NCBI RefSeq assembly: GCF_004765605.1
Contig: NZ_SRLC01000001.1
Span: forward strand, 2,356,001-2,420,000
Direction of reading: 5' to 3'
Length of the DNA: 64,000 bases
Source: Hymenobacter aquaticus
GTDB taxonomy: Bacteria > Bacteroidota > Bacteroidia > Cytophagales > Hymenobacteraceae
Part shown: in pieces, positions 1 through 8,718 of the stretch
Layout: each line of letters starts with the position of its first letter
Numbering within the stretch: position 1 is the first letter of the stretch
Position numbers and translations under genes: made by a program
Notes under the pieces: model-generated
The model's database searches: none
What the model saw: only the letters and a program-made list of their open reading frames with translations
What the model was told of the DNA's origin: nothing

Positions 1-2
1 AG

Positions 3-37
3 AAAGCCCTTTCCTACCGCGTGTAGGAAAGGGCTTT
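3..37. terminator. Bidirectional terminator downstream of the SSS symporter
   Basis: A perfect 15-bp inverted repeat (3-17 and 23-37) with a 5-base loop, starting with A's and ending with T's. On the minus strand it lies 125 bases past the symporter stop. Its stem closely resembles that of the terminator at 16348-16382, and both sit beside a copy of the same palindromic element. Confidence 0.75.
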
Positions 38-42
38 TTGCT

Positions 43-127
43 GTAACGCGAAGTTCCACTTCGCGAGGCGTTGCACGACAGTCGTTGCAACGGCGCGGCC
101 GGCTCGCGAAGTGGAACTTCGCGTTAC
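43..127. repeat. Palindromic intergenic element, copy 1 of 2
   Basis: Imperfect palindrome whose ends read GTAACGCGAAGTTCCACTTC on one strand and the complement at the other end. A second copy lies at 16258-16342. Both copies abut a terminator hairpin, in mirrored order. No coding potential; it looks like a REP/BIME-type element. Confidence 0.7.
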
Positions 128-161
128 ACTGCAGTAAGCAGTGGCGCATCGCCCCCATTCC

Positions 162-1868
162 TCAGGCGCGCATAGGAACCCGCTGCGGCTCGGGGTGGAG
201 CTTCTGGCTGAGCAGGCTGATGCCCATGACCAGGGCGCAGCCGATGATGTTGTACCAGAGGTAGGCAATGTCGGTGGTGAAGAACAGCAGGAAGATGAGC
301 AGCTGGGCGGCAATGGCGGCCCGGAACACGGCCCGGCTGCCGATGCTCTTCATAAAGAAAGCCACCACGAAAATGCCCAGAATGGTGCCGTAGAAGATGG
401 ACCCCAGGATGTTGACGGCCTGAATCAGGTTTTCGAGGCGGGCGGCAAACAGGGCGAAGCCGATGCCCAGCACGCCCCAGCCGACGGTGGCCCAGCGCGA
501 GGCCCGCACGCAGTGCAGCTCGCCCAAGTGGGGGCGGCTGGGCTTGTAGAGGTCGATGATGGTGGTGCTGGCCAGAGCGTTGAGGCCGGCGGCGGCCGAG
601 CTCATGGCGGCGCTCAGCACCACGGCAATGAGCAGGCCCACCAGGCCGTGGGGCAGGTAGCGCAGCACGAAGCTCAGAAAGATGTAGTCGGTATCCTTGG
701 CTTCGGCGGTGGGCGCGGCCTTTTTCAGGAACTCCTTGGTGTCGGCGCGCAGGCCCTGGGTGGCGGCTTCCGTGGTTTGCAGGTAGGCGCGGGCGGCGGC
801 AATCAGGTCGTCGTTTTCGGTTTGCAGGGCCGCTACCAGCTCGGTGGTGGCGTCGCGCTTGGCCAGAAACAGCCTGGTCTGGCGCTTTTCCAACTCCATC
901 AGGCCCCGGGCATACTGCGGGCTTTGGGCAATCTGCTCGCGCACGGGAATGTTGAAGGTGAGCGGGGGCTGATTGAACTGGTAGAATACGAACAGCAGCA
1001 CGCCGATGAGCAGAATGCCGAACTGCATGGGCACTTTCACCAAGCCGTTGAAGAGCAGGCCCAGGCGGCTTTCGGTGGTACTCTGCCCCGAGAGGTAGCG
1101 CTGCACCTGGCTTTGGTCGGTGCCGAAGTACGACAGGGCCAGGAAGAGGCCGCCGGTCATGCCGGTCCAGAAGTTATAGCGGTCCTTGGGGTCGAAGTGG
1201 AAGTCGATGAGGTTCATCTTGCCGTGGAAGCCCGCCACCTGCACGGCCTCGGTGAAGCCCACGTTGGCCGGCAGGTAGTGCACCAGCAAGTAGCCCGACA
1301 CGACCATGCCGGTGAAGATGACGCCCACCTGCCACTGCTGGGTGACGGCCACGGCGCGGGTGCCGCCGGCCACGGTATAGCTGATCATCAGCCCCCCGAT
1401 CAGCCAGACGGTCAGGCTGACGTTCCAGCCCAGGATGGCGGATAGCACCAGGGCCGGGGCGTAGAGCGAGAGGCCGTTACTCAGGCCGCGCTGCACCAGA
1501 AACAGGATGGCGGCCAGGGTGCGGGTCCGGCGGTCGAAGCGGGTTTCGAGGTATTCGTAGGCCGTAAAGACGCGCAGGCGCTGGTAGATGGGCACAGCCA
1601 CGGCGGCAATGAGCACCATGGCCAGCGGCAGGCCGAAGTAGAACTGAATGAAGCGCATCCCGTCGTCGTAGGCCTGACCGGGGGTGCTGAGGAAGGTGAT
1701 GGCCGAGGCTTGGGTGGCCACGATGCTCAACCCGATGCCCCACCAGTTGGCCTGCCGGCTGCCCAGCAGGTAGGCATCGAGGGTGCGGCTGCCGCGGGTG
1801 CGCCAGGTGCCGTAGCCCACGATAAACAAGAGCGTGCCGCCGAGCACCAGCCAGTCGAGCAAACTCAT
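162..1868 (-). CDS. Sodium:solute symporter family transporter (SSS)
   Basis: 568-aa inner-membrane transporter of the sodium/solute symporter family, which imports small solutes with Na+. Many hydrophobic helices are visible from residue 3 onward. The N-terminal part has the family's features: a GIGLSIVATQASAITF stretch in helix 2, which carries the Na+-binding region, and a later LALSYFGTDQSQVQRYL stretch. A charged, Ala-rich soluble insertion of about 80 residues (roughly 315-395) interrupts the helices, as in other Bacteroidota members that resemble sialic-acid or sugar symporters. The substrate cannot be read from sequence. The start at 1868 overlaps the stop of a small membrane ORF by ATGA, suggesting translational coupling. 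Confidence 0.9.
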   Translation of the reverse strand: MSLLDWLVLGGTLLFIVGYGTWRTRGSRTLDAYLLGSRQANWWGIGLSIVATQASAITFLSTPGQAYDDGMRFIQFYFGLPLAMVLIAAVAVPIYQRLRVFTAYEYLETRFDRRTRTLAAILFLVQRGLSNGLSLYAPALVLSAILGWNVSLTVWLIGGLMISYTVAGGTRAVAVTQQWQVGVIFTGMVVSGYLLVHYLPANVGFTEAVQVAGFHGKMNLIDFHFDPKDRYNFWTGMTGGLFLALSYFGTDQSQVQRYLSGQSTTESRLGLLFNGLVKVPMQFGILLIGVLLFVFYQFNQPPLTFNIPVREQIAQSPQYARGLMELEKRQTRLFLAKRDATTELVAALQTENDDLIAAARAYLQTTEAATQGLRADTKEFLKKAAPTAEAKDTDYIFLSFVLRYLPHGLVGLLIAVVLSAAMSSAAAGLNALASTTIIDLYKPSRPHLGELHCVRASRWATVGWGVLGIGFALFAARLENLIQAVNILGSIFYGTILGIFVVAFFMKSIGSRAVFRAAIAAQLLIFLLFFTTDIAYLWYNIIGCALVMGISLLSQKLHPEPQRVPMRA

Positions 1869-1993
1869 GCGAAGGCGCGGGTGAGAATGAGGAATAGCAC
1901 CAGCTCGGCGGCCAGGGCGGCCATGACCAGGGCGTACCAGGACCGCCAGGTGGGCAGCAGCGGTGGTTTATCAGTTTCGGGAGCAGCGGGCAA
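1865..1993 (-). CDS. Small single-helix membrane protein coupled to the symporter
   Basis: A 42-codon ORF, open from a TTG at 1993 to a TGA at 1865-1867 that overlaps the symporter ATG. It begins with a Pro-rich polar stretch, then PTWRSWYALVMAALAAELV and a hydrophobic run ending LILTRAFA, so one transmembrane helix is predicted. The in-frame ATG at 1924 would leave only 19 aa and cut the helix. I recall comparable small proteins next to SSS genes in this group, but cannot check that here. It could be an accessory subunit or leader peptide. The unusual start and small size are the main doubts. Confidence 0.5.
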   Translation of the reverse strand: MPAAPETDKPPLLPTWRSWYALVMAALAAELVLFLILTRAFA

Positions 1994-2052
1994 GGGCAGG
2001 CAGGTTAAAGGGCGGAATCAGGCGGCAAGATAGGTTCCGGTGGCTGGATACT

Positions 2053-2304
2053 GGTAGGGAATGGCGGGCGGTTGGTAGGAGCTATGTGGCGCTTGGTAGG
2101 GAATGTCTGTCCGGTGGTAGGAGAAGACTGGCGGTTGGTAGGAGCTATCTGGCGGACGGTAGGAACTATCTGGCGGTTGGTAGGAGAAGACTGGCGGACG
2201 GTAGGAACTAGCTGGCGGACGGTAGGAACTAGCTGGCGGACGGTAGAGGCTATCTGGCGGACGGTAGGAGCTTGCTGTCCGTTGGTCGGAACTGTTTGCA
2301 TGTG
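2053..2304. repeat. 21-bp tandem repeat array (12 units)
   Basis: Twelve consecutive 21-base units each beginning GGTAGG (or a one-base variant) and mostly ending in ctggcgga-c or ctggcggtt. Neighbouring units differ by a few bases, and two are identical (near 2200-2241). Since 21 is a multiple of three, the array keeps several frames open on both strands, giving heptapeptide-repeat ORFs that I regard as artefacts. It lies between the symporter unit and the PAP2 gene. Confidence 0.9.
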
Positions 2305-2365
2305 GCTTAAAGGCTCCGGCTTGTGACGCATTTTTACCGCCCTGCCCGCTGATTCGCATTGCGGG

Positions 2366-2476
2366 AGAGATGCTTCGACTCCGCTCAGCATGACGAGTAC
2401 CATTGCACACGAGATGTCTCGCCCTGCTCGACCTAACCAGCCCGCGAGATGCTTCGGCTGCGCCTCTGCATGACGG
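2366..2476. repeat. REP-like element, degenerate cluster of half-sites
   Basis: Three half-units of the family seen intact at 37992, 52885, 56362 and 58299: GAGATGCTTCGACTCCGCTC..ATGACG, CACACGAGATGTCTCGCCCTGCTCGAC, and GCGAGATGCTTCGGCTGCGC..ATGACG. The cluster lies just past the 3' end of the PAP2 gene. Confidence 0.7.
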
Positions 2477-2506
2477 GCTGGTTTGGTGCCTTGGTACTGA
2501 TAGACG

Positions 2507-3187
2507 CTATTCCGGGCTCAGCGCTGCTTGGGGGCCGGCAAAGGCGGGCAATTGGACCAGCTGGCCGGCCAGAAAGGTGAAGAGCACCACGAGCCAGACG
2601 GAGAACAGCACGTCGGAGAGGTAGTGCATGTCGAGCACGAGGCGGCCCAGGCCGATGAGCACGGGGAAGATCAGCAGCGGCAGGCGCTGGCGCGGGTAGG
2701 CCACGGCCAGGGGCGCAAACAGGCTGAAATAGATGGCCGTGTGGGTAGAGGGGAACGAGCCGGTGTTGGGCGCGTCGTAGCCGAAGCCCAGGTCGTGGTA
2801 GGAGCCGGCGAACAGGGCCACGGGACGCAGGCGCAGCAGCACGCCCTTGAGCACCCGGGCCGCCACCATGCTCAGCTCGTGGGTGAGCAGCAGCACCAGA
2901 AACAGGCCGGCGGCCGGACTTTTCAGCACCCACCGGCCCACGGCATAGGCCGCGCCCAGCAGCAGAAAAATGGCCGGAATACCCAGCCCGTGCGTCATGC
3001 TCACGTCGTGCGCCTGGTCGGCGGTGCTGGTCAGCGTCTCAAAAAACGGCCGCAGGGCCGCGCCGTGCCGGTGGATAAACAAGGCCAGGGGCTGGTCGAA
3101 AAAGACAATCAGCAGGGCGCAGGCGGGCAGCAGCAGGATGGTAAGACGCAGAAACTGACGCGGGGTGAGCAGCGCGGGACACGGCAT
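2507..3187 (-). CDS. PAP2-family membrane phosphatase
   Basis: 226-aa integral membrane acid phosphatase of the PAP2 superfamily, which removes phosphate from lipid phosphates such as phosphatidic acid or undecaprenyl pyrophosphate. All three catalytic motifs are present: K114-x6-R121-P122, SFPSTH at 144-149 and R182-x5-H188-x3-D192. H149 and H188 are the expected catalytic histidines. About six hydrophobic helices surround them. It stands alone, with REP-like repeats downstream and a palindromic array upstream. The exact substrate cannot be told. Confidence 0.9.
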   Translation of the reverse strand: MPCPALLTPRQFLRLTILLLPACALLIVFFDQPLALFIHRHGAALRPFFETLTSTADQAHDVSMTHGLGIPAIFLLLGAAYAVGRWVLKSPAAGLFLVLLLTHELSMVAARVLKGVLLRLRPVALFAGSYHDLGFGYDAPNTGSFPSTHTAIYFSLFAPLAVAYPRQRLPLLIFPVLIGLGRLVLDMHYLSDVLFSVWLVVLFTFLAGQLVQLPAFAGPQAALSPE

Positions 3188-3298
3188 AGGCAGGCGGCGG
3201 GTGGAAGACGTGAAGCTACGTAGTGGCGCTTTGCAAACCCAGCCCGGCGGGTGGTTCGTTCCGTTTTCGCCTGAGGAAGAGCCGTGCGGAAACGAGTC

Positions 3299-3683
3299 GA
3301 GCCGCGTAGCGGCAGCATGTCTATAGCGCCCGTCAGCAACGTGTTGTTGAGCCGCGTAGCGGCGCCATGTCTATAGTATCCGACAACGAGGTGTTGTTGA
3401 GCCGCGTAGCGGCGTCATGTCTATAGTATCCGACAACGAGGTGTTGTTGAGCCGCGTAGCGGCGGCATGGGTATAAAACGACCCATGACGCACGATTATG
3501 CCGCGTGGACGACCAATGCCGCCGCTACGCGGCTCAACAACACGTTGCTGACGGGCGCTATAGACATGCCGCCGCTACGCGGCTCAACAACACCTTGCTG
3601 ACGGGCGCTATAGACATGCTGCCGCTACGCGGCTCAACAACACCTTGCTGACGGGCGCTATAGACATGCTGCCGCTACGCGGC
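3299..3683. repeat. Two opposing 50-bp tandem arrays forming a giant inverted repeat
   Basis: Four direct copies of a 50-base unit start at 3301, 3351, 3401 and 3451; each begins with the palindrome GCCGCGTAGCGGC and continues with a CATGTCTATAG block. Four copies in the opposite orientation start at 3521, 3571, 3621 and 3671. The two halves are separated by about 50 unique bases near 3470-3515. A fragment of the unit recurs at 3701. The 3188-3753 gap between the PAP2 and PIG-L genes holds nothing else that I recognise. Confidence 0.9.
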
Positions 3684-3753
3684 TTTTGTACCTGATAATA
3701 CCGCTACGCTAATGGCACCTTGGCACATTCCTCACATTCGCGCATTAATAATC

Positions 3754-6312
3754 CTACTTGCCCAACGACACCATGTTGGTCAACAACCGGTAGGCGCCGG
3801 GGACGCCGGCGGGCAGCTCGCGGAAAAGGCTGAGGCCGGTGTAGATGTAGTGGCCTTTGCCGTAGTCGGCGACGAGGATGGCGCTTTCCTTGGCGGTTTC
3901 GCCGGGGTCGTGGCTGCTGATGACGGTCTGGTATTTGGGGTCCCAGCTGCTGGGGTAGTAGAGGCCCTGCTCCTGCTGCCAGCCTTCGAAGTCCTTGGCG
4001 GTGATTTTGTTGGGCGAGTTCAGCAGGGGCTGCTTGGGGTTGAGGAAGGTCACGGCGGCGTTTTCGACCGTCACCCGGTCGGAGCTGAGCTTGAGCGGGT
4101 ACGGGCCGATTTCGGGCAGCACCGTGCCCCGGTTCACCACGTACTGCACCACCACGTTGCCGCCGTTTTCGACGTACTGGAGCAAGTTAGGCTGGAGCGT
4201 TTTGAGCCGGTCGACGGTGTTGTAGGCCCGGATGCCGAGCACCACCGCGTCGAAGCGGCGCAGGTAGTCGGCGCGGATATCCTCGGGCTTGAGCAGAGTC
4301 ACGTTGTAGCCGATCTGGCGCAGGGCGTCGGGCACCTCGTCGCCGGCCCCCATCAGGTAGCCGATTTCCTGGCCTTTGCGCTTGAGGTCGAGCTTGACGA
4401 GCGGGGCCACGGCTTCGGGAAACAGCGTCTGGGTCGGAATGTGGTTGTACTGAATGGCCTGGTAGCCGCGCGAGTACGCCTGGCCCTCCACGGTAGCCAC
4501 GGCTTTTACTTCCGATTTACCCTCGGCGGCCCCGGCCCCGGGCTGCACCTGGAACAGCACGGTTTGCTCGGCGTCTTTGGCGGCCAGGTCGAAGCTGGCG
4601 GTGGCGGGCTCAGCTTTCCAGCCGGCGGGCAGCGTCAGGGCCAGGGTGCCTTTCACGCCGGCCTTCCCGGCGCGCAGGGTCACGGGGATGGTTTTGGGCA
4701 GGTTATCGGCGAAGACGTAGGCCCGGCCCCCGATGTTGACGGCCACGGGCGGCACCACCGTCAGCGGGCGGTACTTCTCCCCTTCTACCGGGTCGGTGCT
4801 TTTATACTGGACAGGGACGGTAAATGTAATGGTGTCTGTTGCACCGGCCACCCCCTGCATTTGGCTGACAAGCAGCTTCACCTGCACTGTAGCAACAGGT
4901 TGGTTTTCAGGTTTGCCTCGCTGCAACTGGTTGGCTACGCTGTACATGCCGACAGTGCCGGTTTGACTTAACCAATAGGGCTCGGTTAAAGAGCCTGTAG
5001 TTGGCAGGATAAGCTTCTTGCGAATCGTAAAAAGCTTTTCCTTGTCTAAATAGCGGCTAATTGCTGTATCCTGCCCCACCTCTGGGAAACGCACCGATTC
5101 CAAGCGCACAAAATTCACTTTTCGATTTGCGTCTGGCCCACGGCTTACGATATCCAGATTGACTGTCAGCGGTTGCCCCACTGCAATTTGTGCCTGTGCT
5201 GAATTTGCCTCCAGATATAGGCCCATACAGGCCCTGATTAGCTGTTCAACTTCACTTTCTTTCTCGTCGGACCAGAATTTATTCGCCTGCCCACTTGATT
5301 GCCAGTTCTTGGTAAGCTCTTTCCGCACCTTCAGCAGCCCCGCCACGCTCGCCACTGGGTTACTCGGGTCATACTTGCGAATCACCTCGTCAATTAGCTT
5401 GCCCACGGCCGCGCCGCCGGGCACCCGGTTCCAGGTCATGTCCACGCCCTCAAACAGGTCCTGGGCGGCCTTGGCGCCTTTCACGGGCTGGAAATATTCC
5501 AGGGCCTCGCCCCGGGTAGCGGCCGAGCCGAAGCCCTGGCTTTTGTGCTGGGAGCGGCTGCGGGCGGCAATTTCGCCGTAGCTCTGGCCCAGCAGCGGGT
5601 TGTAGCCGCCGGCATCGAGCTTGAGGTAGCCGTCCATGTTTTCGCCGGGCTTCACGAAGAAGGAGCCGGTGTTCCAGAACAGGCGCTTGGGCTGCCAGGG
5701 CTGCACGTACTTGAGCTGCTCGGGGAAGCGCTTGGGGTCGCCGGCGGCGTCGAAGGCTTCGGCGGCCAGGATGGCGGAGGCGGTGTGGTGGCCGTGGCCG
5801 GCGCGGGCGTCGGGCGGGAAGCGGGTGATGAGCACGTCGGGCCGGCGCTGCCGAATCACCCAGACCATGTCGGCCAGGACCTGCTCCTTGTCCCAGATGG
5901 TGAAGGTTTCCTCGGCGGTTTTGCTGAAGCCGAAGTCGTTGGCGCGGGTGAAAAACTGCCGGCCGCCATCAATGCGGCGGGCCGCCAGCAGCTCCTGGGT
6001 GCGAATCACGCCGAGTCCTTCGCGCAGCTCGGGGCCGATGAGGTTCTGGCCCCCGTCGCCGCGGGTGCAGCTCAGGTAGCCGGTTTCCAGGAGGCGGCCG
6101 TTGGCCATGTAGGCAATCAGGCGGGTGTTTTCGTCGTCGGGGTGGGCGGCCAGGTAGAGCACCGAGCCCAGCACGTTCAGCTTTTTCAGGCCCAGCAGGA
6201 TTTCCGAGGAAGTGTAGGTTTTGGGGGCCTGGGCGGTGGCGGTGAAGGTGTGCGTGAGGGAAGGAGAGAGAAGCAGGGCCAGCAGCGCGGCGCGGAGGCG
6301 GGTCAGACGCAT
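3754..6312 (-). CDS. Secreted PIG-L family (LmbE-like) deacetylase, long form
   Basis: 852 aa. A signal peptide (residues 1-28, ending TATAQ) is followed by a PIG-L/LmbE zinc deacetylase domain with the hallmark AHPDDE at 56-61 and a GHGHHTAS segment near residue 190 that supplies the later metal/catalytic histidines. Such enzymes remove acetyl groups from N-acetylglucosamine-type substrates. A long beta-rich region follows, and the C-terminal 200 residues look like a glutamine-amidotransferase-like fold without an obvious nucleophile (the stretch is DAVVLGIRAYNTVD). This layout is common in Bacteroidota glycan metabolism. It is likely periplasmic. No polysaccharide-utilisation genes flank it, so the substrate is unknown. 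Confidence 0.88.
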   Translation of the reverse strand: MRLTRLRAALLALLLSPSLTHTFTATAQAPKTYTSSEILLGLKKLNVLGSVLYLAAHPDDENTRLIAYMANGRLLETGYLSCTRGDGGQNLIGPELREGLGVIRTQELLAARRIDGGRQFFTRANDFGFSKTAEETFTIWDKEQVLADMVWVIRQRRPDVLITRFPPDARAGHGHHTASAILAAEAFDAAGDPKRFPEQLKYVQPWQPKRLFWNTGSFFVKPGENMDGYLKLDAGGYNPLLGQSYGEIAARSRSQHKSQGFGSAATRGEALEYFQPVKGAKAAQDLFEGVDMTWNRVPGGAAVGKLIDEVIRKYDPSNPVASVAGLLKVRKELTKNWQSSGQANKFWSDEKESEVEQLIRACMGLYLEANSAQAQIAVGQPLTVNLDIVSRGPDANRKVNFVRLESVRFPEVGQDTAISRYLDKEKLFTIRKKLILPTTGSLTEPYWLSQTGTVGMYSVANQLQRGKPENQPVATVQVKLLVSQMQGVAGATDTITFTVPVQYKSTDPVEGEKYRPLTVVPPVAVNIGGRAYVFADNLPKTIPVTLRAGKAGVKGTLALTLPAGWKAEPATASFDLAAKDAEQTVLFQVQPGAGAAEGKSEVKAVATVEGQAYSRGYQAIQYNHIPTQTLFPEAVAPLVKLDLKRKGQEIGYLMGAGDEVPDALRQIGYNVTLLKPEDIRADYLRRFDAVVLGIRAYNTVDRLKTLQPNLLQYVENGGNVVVQYVVNRGTVLPEIGPYPLKLSSDRVTVENAAVTFLNPKQPLLNSPNKITAKDFEGWQQEQGLYYPSSWDPKYQTVISSHDPGETAKESAILVADYGKGHYIYTGLSLFRELPAGVPGAYRLLTNMVSLGK

Positions 6313-6386
6313 GAGGAAGGGCAGGTGAAAGAAGAGGCGGTAAAGGTAAGCGGGTTTTGACGTTGGGGTAGCGTTGTTTGTGCTGG

Positions 6387-6607
6387 CCCCCGTCTGTCAT
6401 CCTGAGTGGAGCGAAGCGGAACGAAGGACCTTCCTCGCCTACCCCACTGCTGTTCTTGCCCATGTGACCAGGCTGTTTAAACGATGTAGAGACGCCACCT
6501 TGCATTTGCCACGCTGTTGCGCTGTTGCCAACAGCTTGGTCACGTTGAATTGAGCTTGTCACTCAGGTGAGGAAGGTCCTTCGCTTTGCTCAGGATGACA
6601 GACGGGG
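6387..6607. repeat. Paired REP-like palindrome, family 2, copy 1
   Basis: CCCCGTCTGTCATCCTGAG at 6387-6405 is the exact reverse complement of 6589-6607, 19 bp each. Inside, GAAGGACCTTC on the left mirrors GGAAGGTCCTTCG on the right. The family recurs at 8511-8615. It fills most of the 6313-6763 gap between the divergent PIG-L and S8 protease genes; no other feature is visible there apart from TATCTTTC near 6726, a possible -7 element. Confidence 0.8.
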
Positions 6608-6763
6608 AAATGACAGGTTAAACACCAGTCGCCGGCACCATCGGGAACATATAGCGGGCCGAGAATGGTTGGGAGCTGAAAACCCGCTGACGCGGCAACG
6701 GTTCAGGCAAATTAGCGTCAGTGGTCTATCTTTCCCCGCATCTTCTCCCCGACTATCTGCCGC

Positions 6764-8419
6764 ATGAGCGTATTTCCGCATTCCTTTCTGACTTCCCTGG
6801 GCCTGGCTCTGCTGCTGCCCGCGGCTACTTTCGCCCAAAGCGCGGCGACGCCCACCCCGGCCCCCGCGCCCACCGTGCAGCAGTGGACCCACCTCGACCC
6901 GACCAAGGACAAGGTGATGGGCATCAGCACCCAGCGCACCTACGACGAGCTGCTGAAAAACCGGACGGCCTCGCCCGTCATCGTGGCCGTTATTGATGCC
7001 GGCATCGATACCACCCACGAGGATCTGAAGCGCGTGCTGTGGAAAAACCCCAAGGAAATCGTCGGCAACGGCATCGACGACGACAAGAACGGCTACGTGG
7101 ACGACATTCACGGCTGGAACTTCCTGGGCGGCAAAGACGGCCGCAACGTCGACGTTGACCTGTATGAGGAAACCCGCCTGGTGGCCAAGCTCAAGCCGCT
7201 CTACGAGGGCAAAACCCGCACGGCCGTGCCCGCCGCCAAGCGCGCCGAATACGACCTCTACCAGAAGGTAAAAAAGGACTACGCCGAGAAGGTAGACGAC
7301 GAGAAGCAGCAGCTCAAGGACATTGACATGACCCTTGGCAACCTTATTCCCCTCGCGGCACAGCTGAAAATAATGCTGAACGTGGAAAAGGTTGATACCA
7401 CGGCTATTAAAGGAATAAAAACGGATGAGCCGCGGGTTAAGCAGCTTCAAAAGGCCATGTATGAGTATCTGGTAGCCACCGGGGCTCCTGATCTGGACTC
7501 GGCCATCAACCAGATCAAAGACGCGGGCACCGAAACCAAGAAGCACCTGGAATACTCGCTGAACCTGGACTACAAGCCCCGCGCCATCGTCGGCGACGAC
7601 GAAGACAATACCAAGGACCGCAGCTACGGCAACGCCGACATTACCGGCCCCGATGCCCTGCACGGCACCCACGTGGCCGGCATCATCGCCGCCGACCGCG
7701 ACAATAACCTGGGCATTCAGGGCGTGGCGGGCTCCTCGGTGCGCATCATGGGCGTGCGGGCCGTGCCCAACGGCGACGAGCACGATAAGGACGTGGCCAA
7801 CGCCATCCGCTACGCCGTCGACAACGGGGCCAGCATCATCAACATGAGCTTCGGCAAATACTACTCGCCCCACCGCGACGCCGTGGATGCGGCCATCCGC
7901 TACGCCGAAGCCAAGGGCGTGCTGCTGGTGCACGCGGCCGGCAACGAGTCAAAGAACATCGACGCGGTGGTGCACTACCCGGCTCCCACGCCGCTGTCGG
8001 GCGCTACGTATGCCAACTTCATTACCATCGGCGCCTCGGGCAGCACCAACGACGAGCTGCTGACGGCCAACTTCTCCAACTACGGCAAGAAGGTCGACGT
8101 TTTCGCGCCCGGCGTGGGCATCTATTCCACCATGCCCGGCAGCAAATACGGCAACGAAAGCGGCACCAGCATGGCCGCCCCCACGGTGGCGGGCGTAGCG
8201 GCGGTGCTCAAGTCGTACTTTCCCCAGCTCACCGCCGCCGAGCTGAAGCGCATCATTATGCAGTCGGCCGCGCCGGTACACACCAAAGTGCCCCAGCCCG
8301 GCGAGAAAAAAGCCGTTGATTTTACCCAGCTTTCGAGCACCGGCGGCGTGGTAAACCTCTACAAAGCCGTGCAGCTGGCCACCCAGCAAACCCAGAAGGG
8401 CAGCAGCTCGGGCCAGTAA
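6764..8419 (+). CDS. S8 family subtilisin-like serine protease
   Basis: 551-aa exported protease. A signal peptide ends near residue 25 (ATFAQ). The catalytic triad is complete: D78 in AVIDAGID, H300 in HGTHVAG and S469 in GTSMAAP; N394 in AAGNE forms the oxyanion hole. A charged, Lys-rich insertion of about 200 residues separates Asp and His, a layout I associate with Bacteroidota S8 proteases. There is no long propeptide and no C-terminal sorting domain, so it is probably periplasmic. The gene is monocistronic, with a terminator at 8444. Confidence 0.92.
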   Translation: MSVFPHSFLTSLGLALLLPAATFAQSAATPTPAPAPTVQQWTHLDPTKDKVMGISTQRTYDELLKNRTASPVIVAVIDAGIDTTHEDLKRVLWKNPKEIVGNGIDDDKNGYVDDIHGWNFLGGKDGRNVDVDLYEETRLVAKLKPLYEGKTRTAVPAAKRAEYDLYQKVKKDYAEKVDDEKQQLKDIDMTLGNLIPLAAQLKIMLNVEKVDTTAIKGIKTDEPRVKQLQKAMYEYLVATGAPDLDSAINQIKDAGTETKKHLEYSLNLDYKPRAIVGDDEDNTKDRSYGNADITGPDALHGTHVAGIIAADRDNNLGIQGVAGSSVRIMGVRAVPNGDEHDKDVANAIRYAVDNGASIINMSFGKYYSPHRDAVDAAIRYAEAKGVLLVHAAGNESKNIDAVVHYPAPTPLSGATYANFITIGASGSTNDELLTANFSNYGKKVDVFAPGVGIYSTMPGSKYGNESGTSMAAPTVAGVAAVLKSYFPQLTAAELKRIIMQSAAPVHTKVPQPGEKKAVDFTQLSSTGGVVNLYKAVQLATQQTQKGSSSGQ

Positions 8420-8443
8420 GTAACTGTAGCGTACAGTAGTGCG

Positions 8444-8476
8444 AAAAGGGCTCCGGCGCAGGCTGGAGCCCTTTTT
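8444..8476 (+). terminator. Terminator of the S8 protease gene
   Basis: AAAAGGGCTCC, a 10-base loop and GGAGCCCTTTTT, 25 bases past the protease stop codon. Confidence 0.85.
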
Positions 8477-8510
8477 GTTTTTTCGCGCCGGCCATCATCT
8501 GGCCTACCAT

Positions 8511-8615
8511 CTGTCATCCTGAGCCGGCGAAGAACCTTCATTAGGACTTCGAACGACTAGCACAACCACTGCTTGTGCCTGGGTTATAAGGTCCTTCGCA
8601 AGCTCAGGATGACAG
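8511..8615. repeat. Paired REP-like palindrome, family 2, copy 2
   Basis: CTGTCATCCTGAG (8511-8523) and its exact complement (8603-8615) bracket about 80 bases. The inner parts carry GAAGAACCTTC and AAGGTCCTTCGC, related to the copy at 6387-6607. Confidence 0.8.
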
Positions 8616-8718
8616 CCAAGCAATGGTGTTGGTAACTCCTGCCCAGGGTCGTTGCGGCGGGCTTTCCTTAACGCAAGCTCCTGCCGGGCCGTACTACCGA
8701 GCAACGCCAGACCATTCC

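Noticed and set aside
141..1445. 434-codon frame opposite the symporter
   Set aside because: Gly/His/Gln-rich shadow of the GC-rich minus-strand gene; no domain.
2005..2410. Two long minus-strand frames of 130-132 codons with heptapeptide repeats
   Set aside because: They arise from the 21-bp array, whose period is a multiple of three; other frames on both strands stay open equally, and there is no start context or domain.
3299..3683. CRISPR array
   Set aside because: Units are head-to-tail 50-mers with conserved 'spacers' and an inverted half; no unique spacers and no cas genes.
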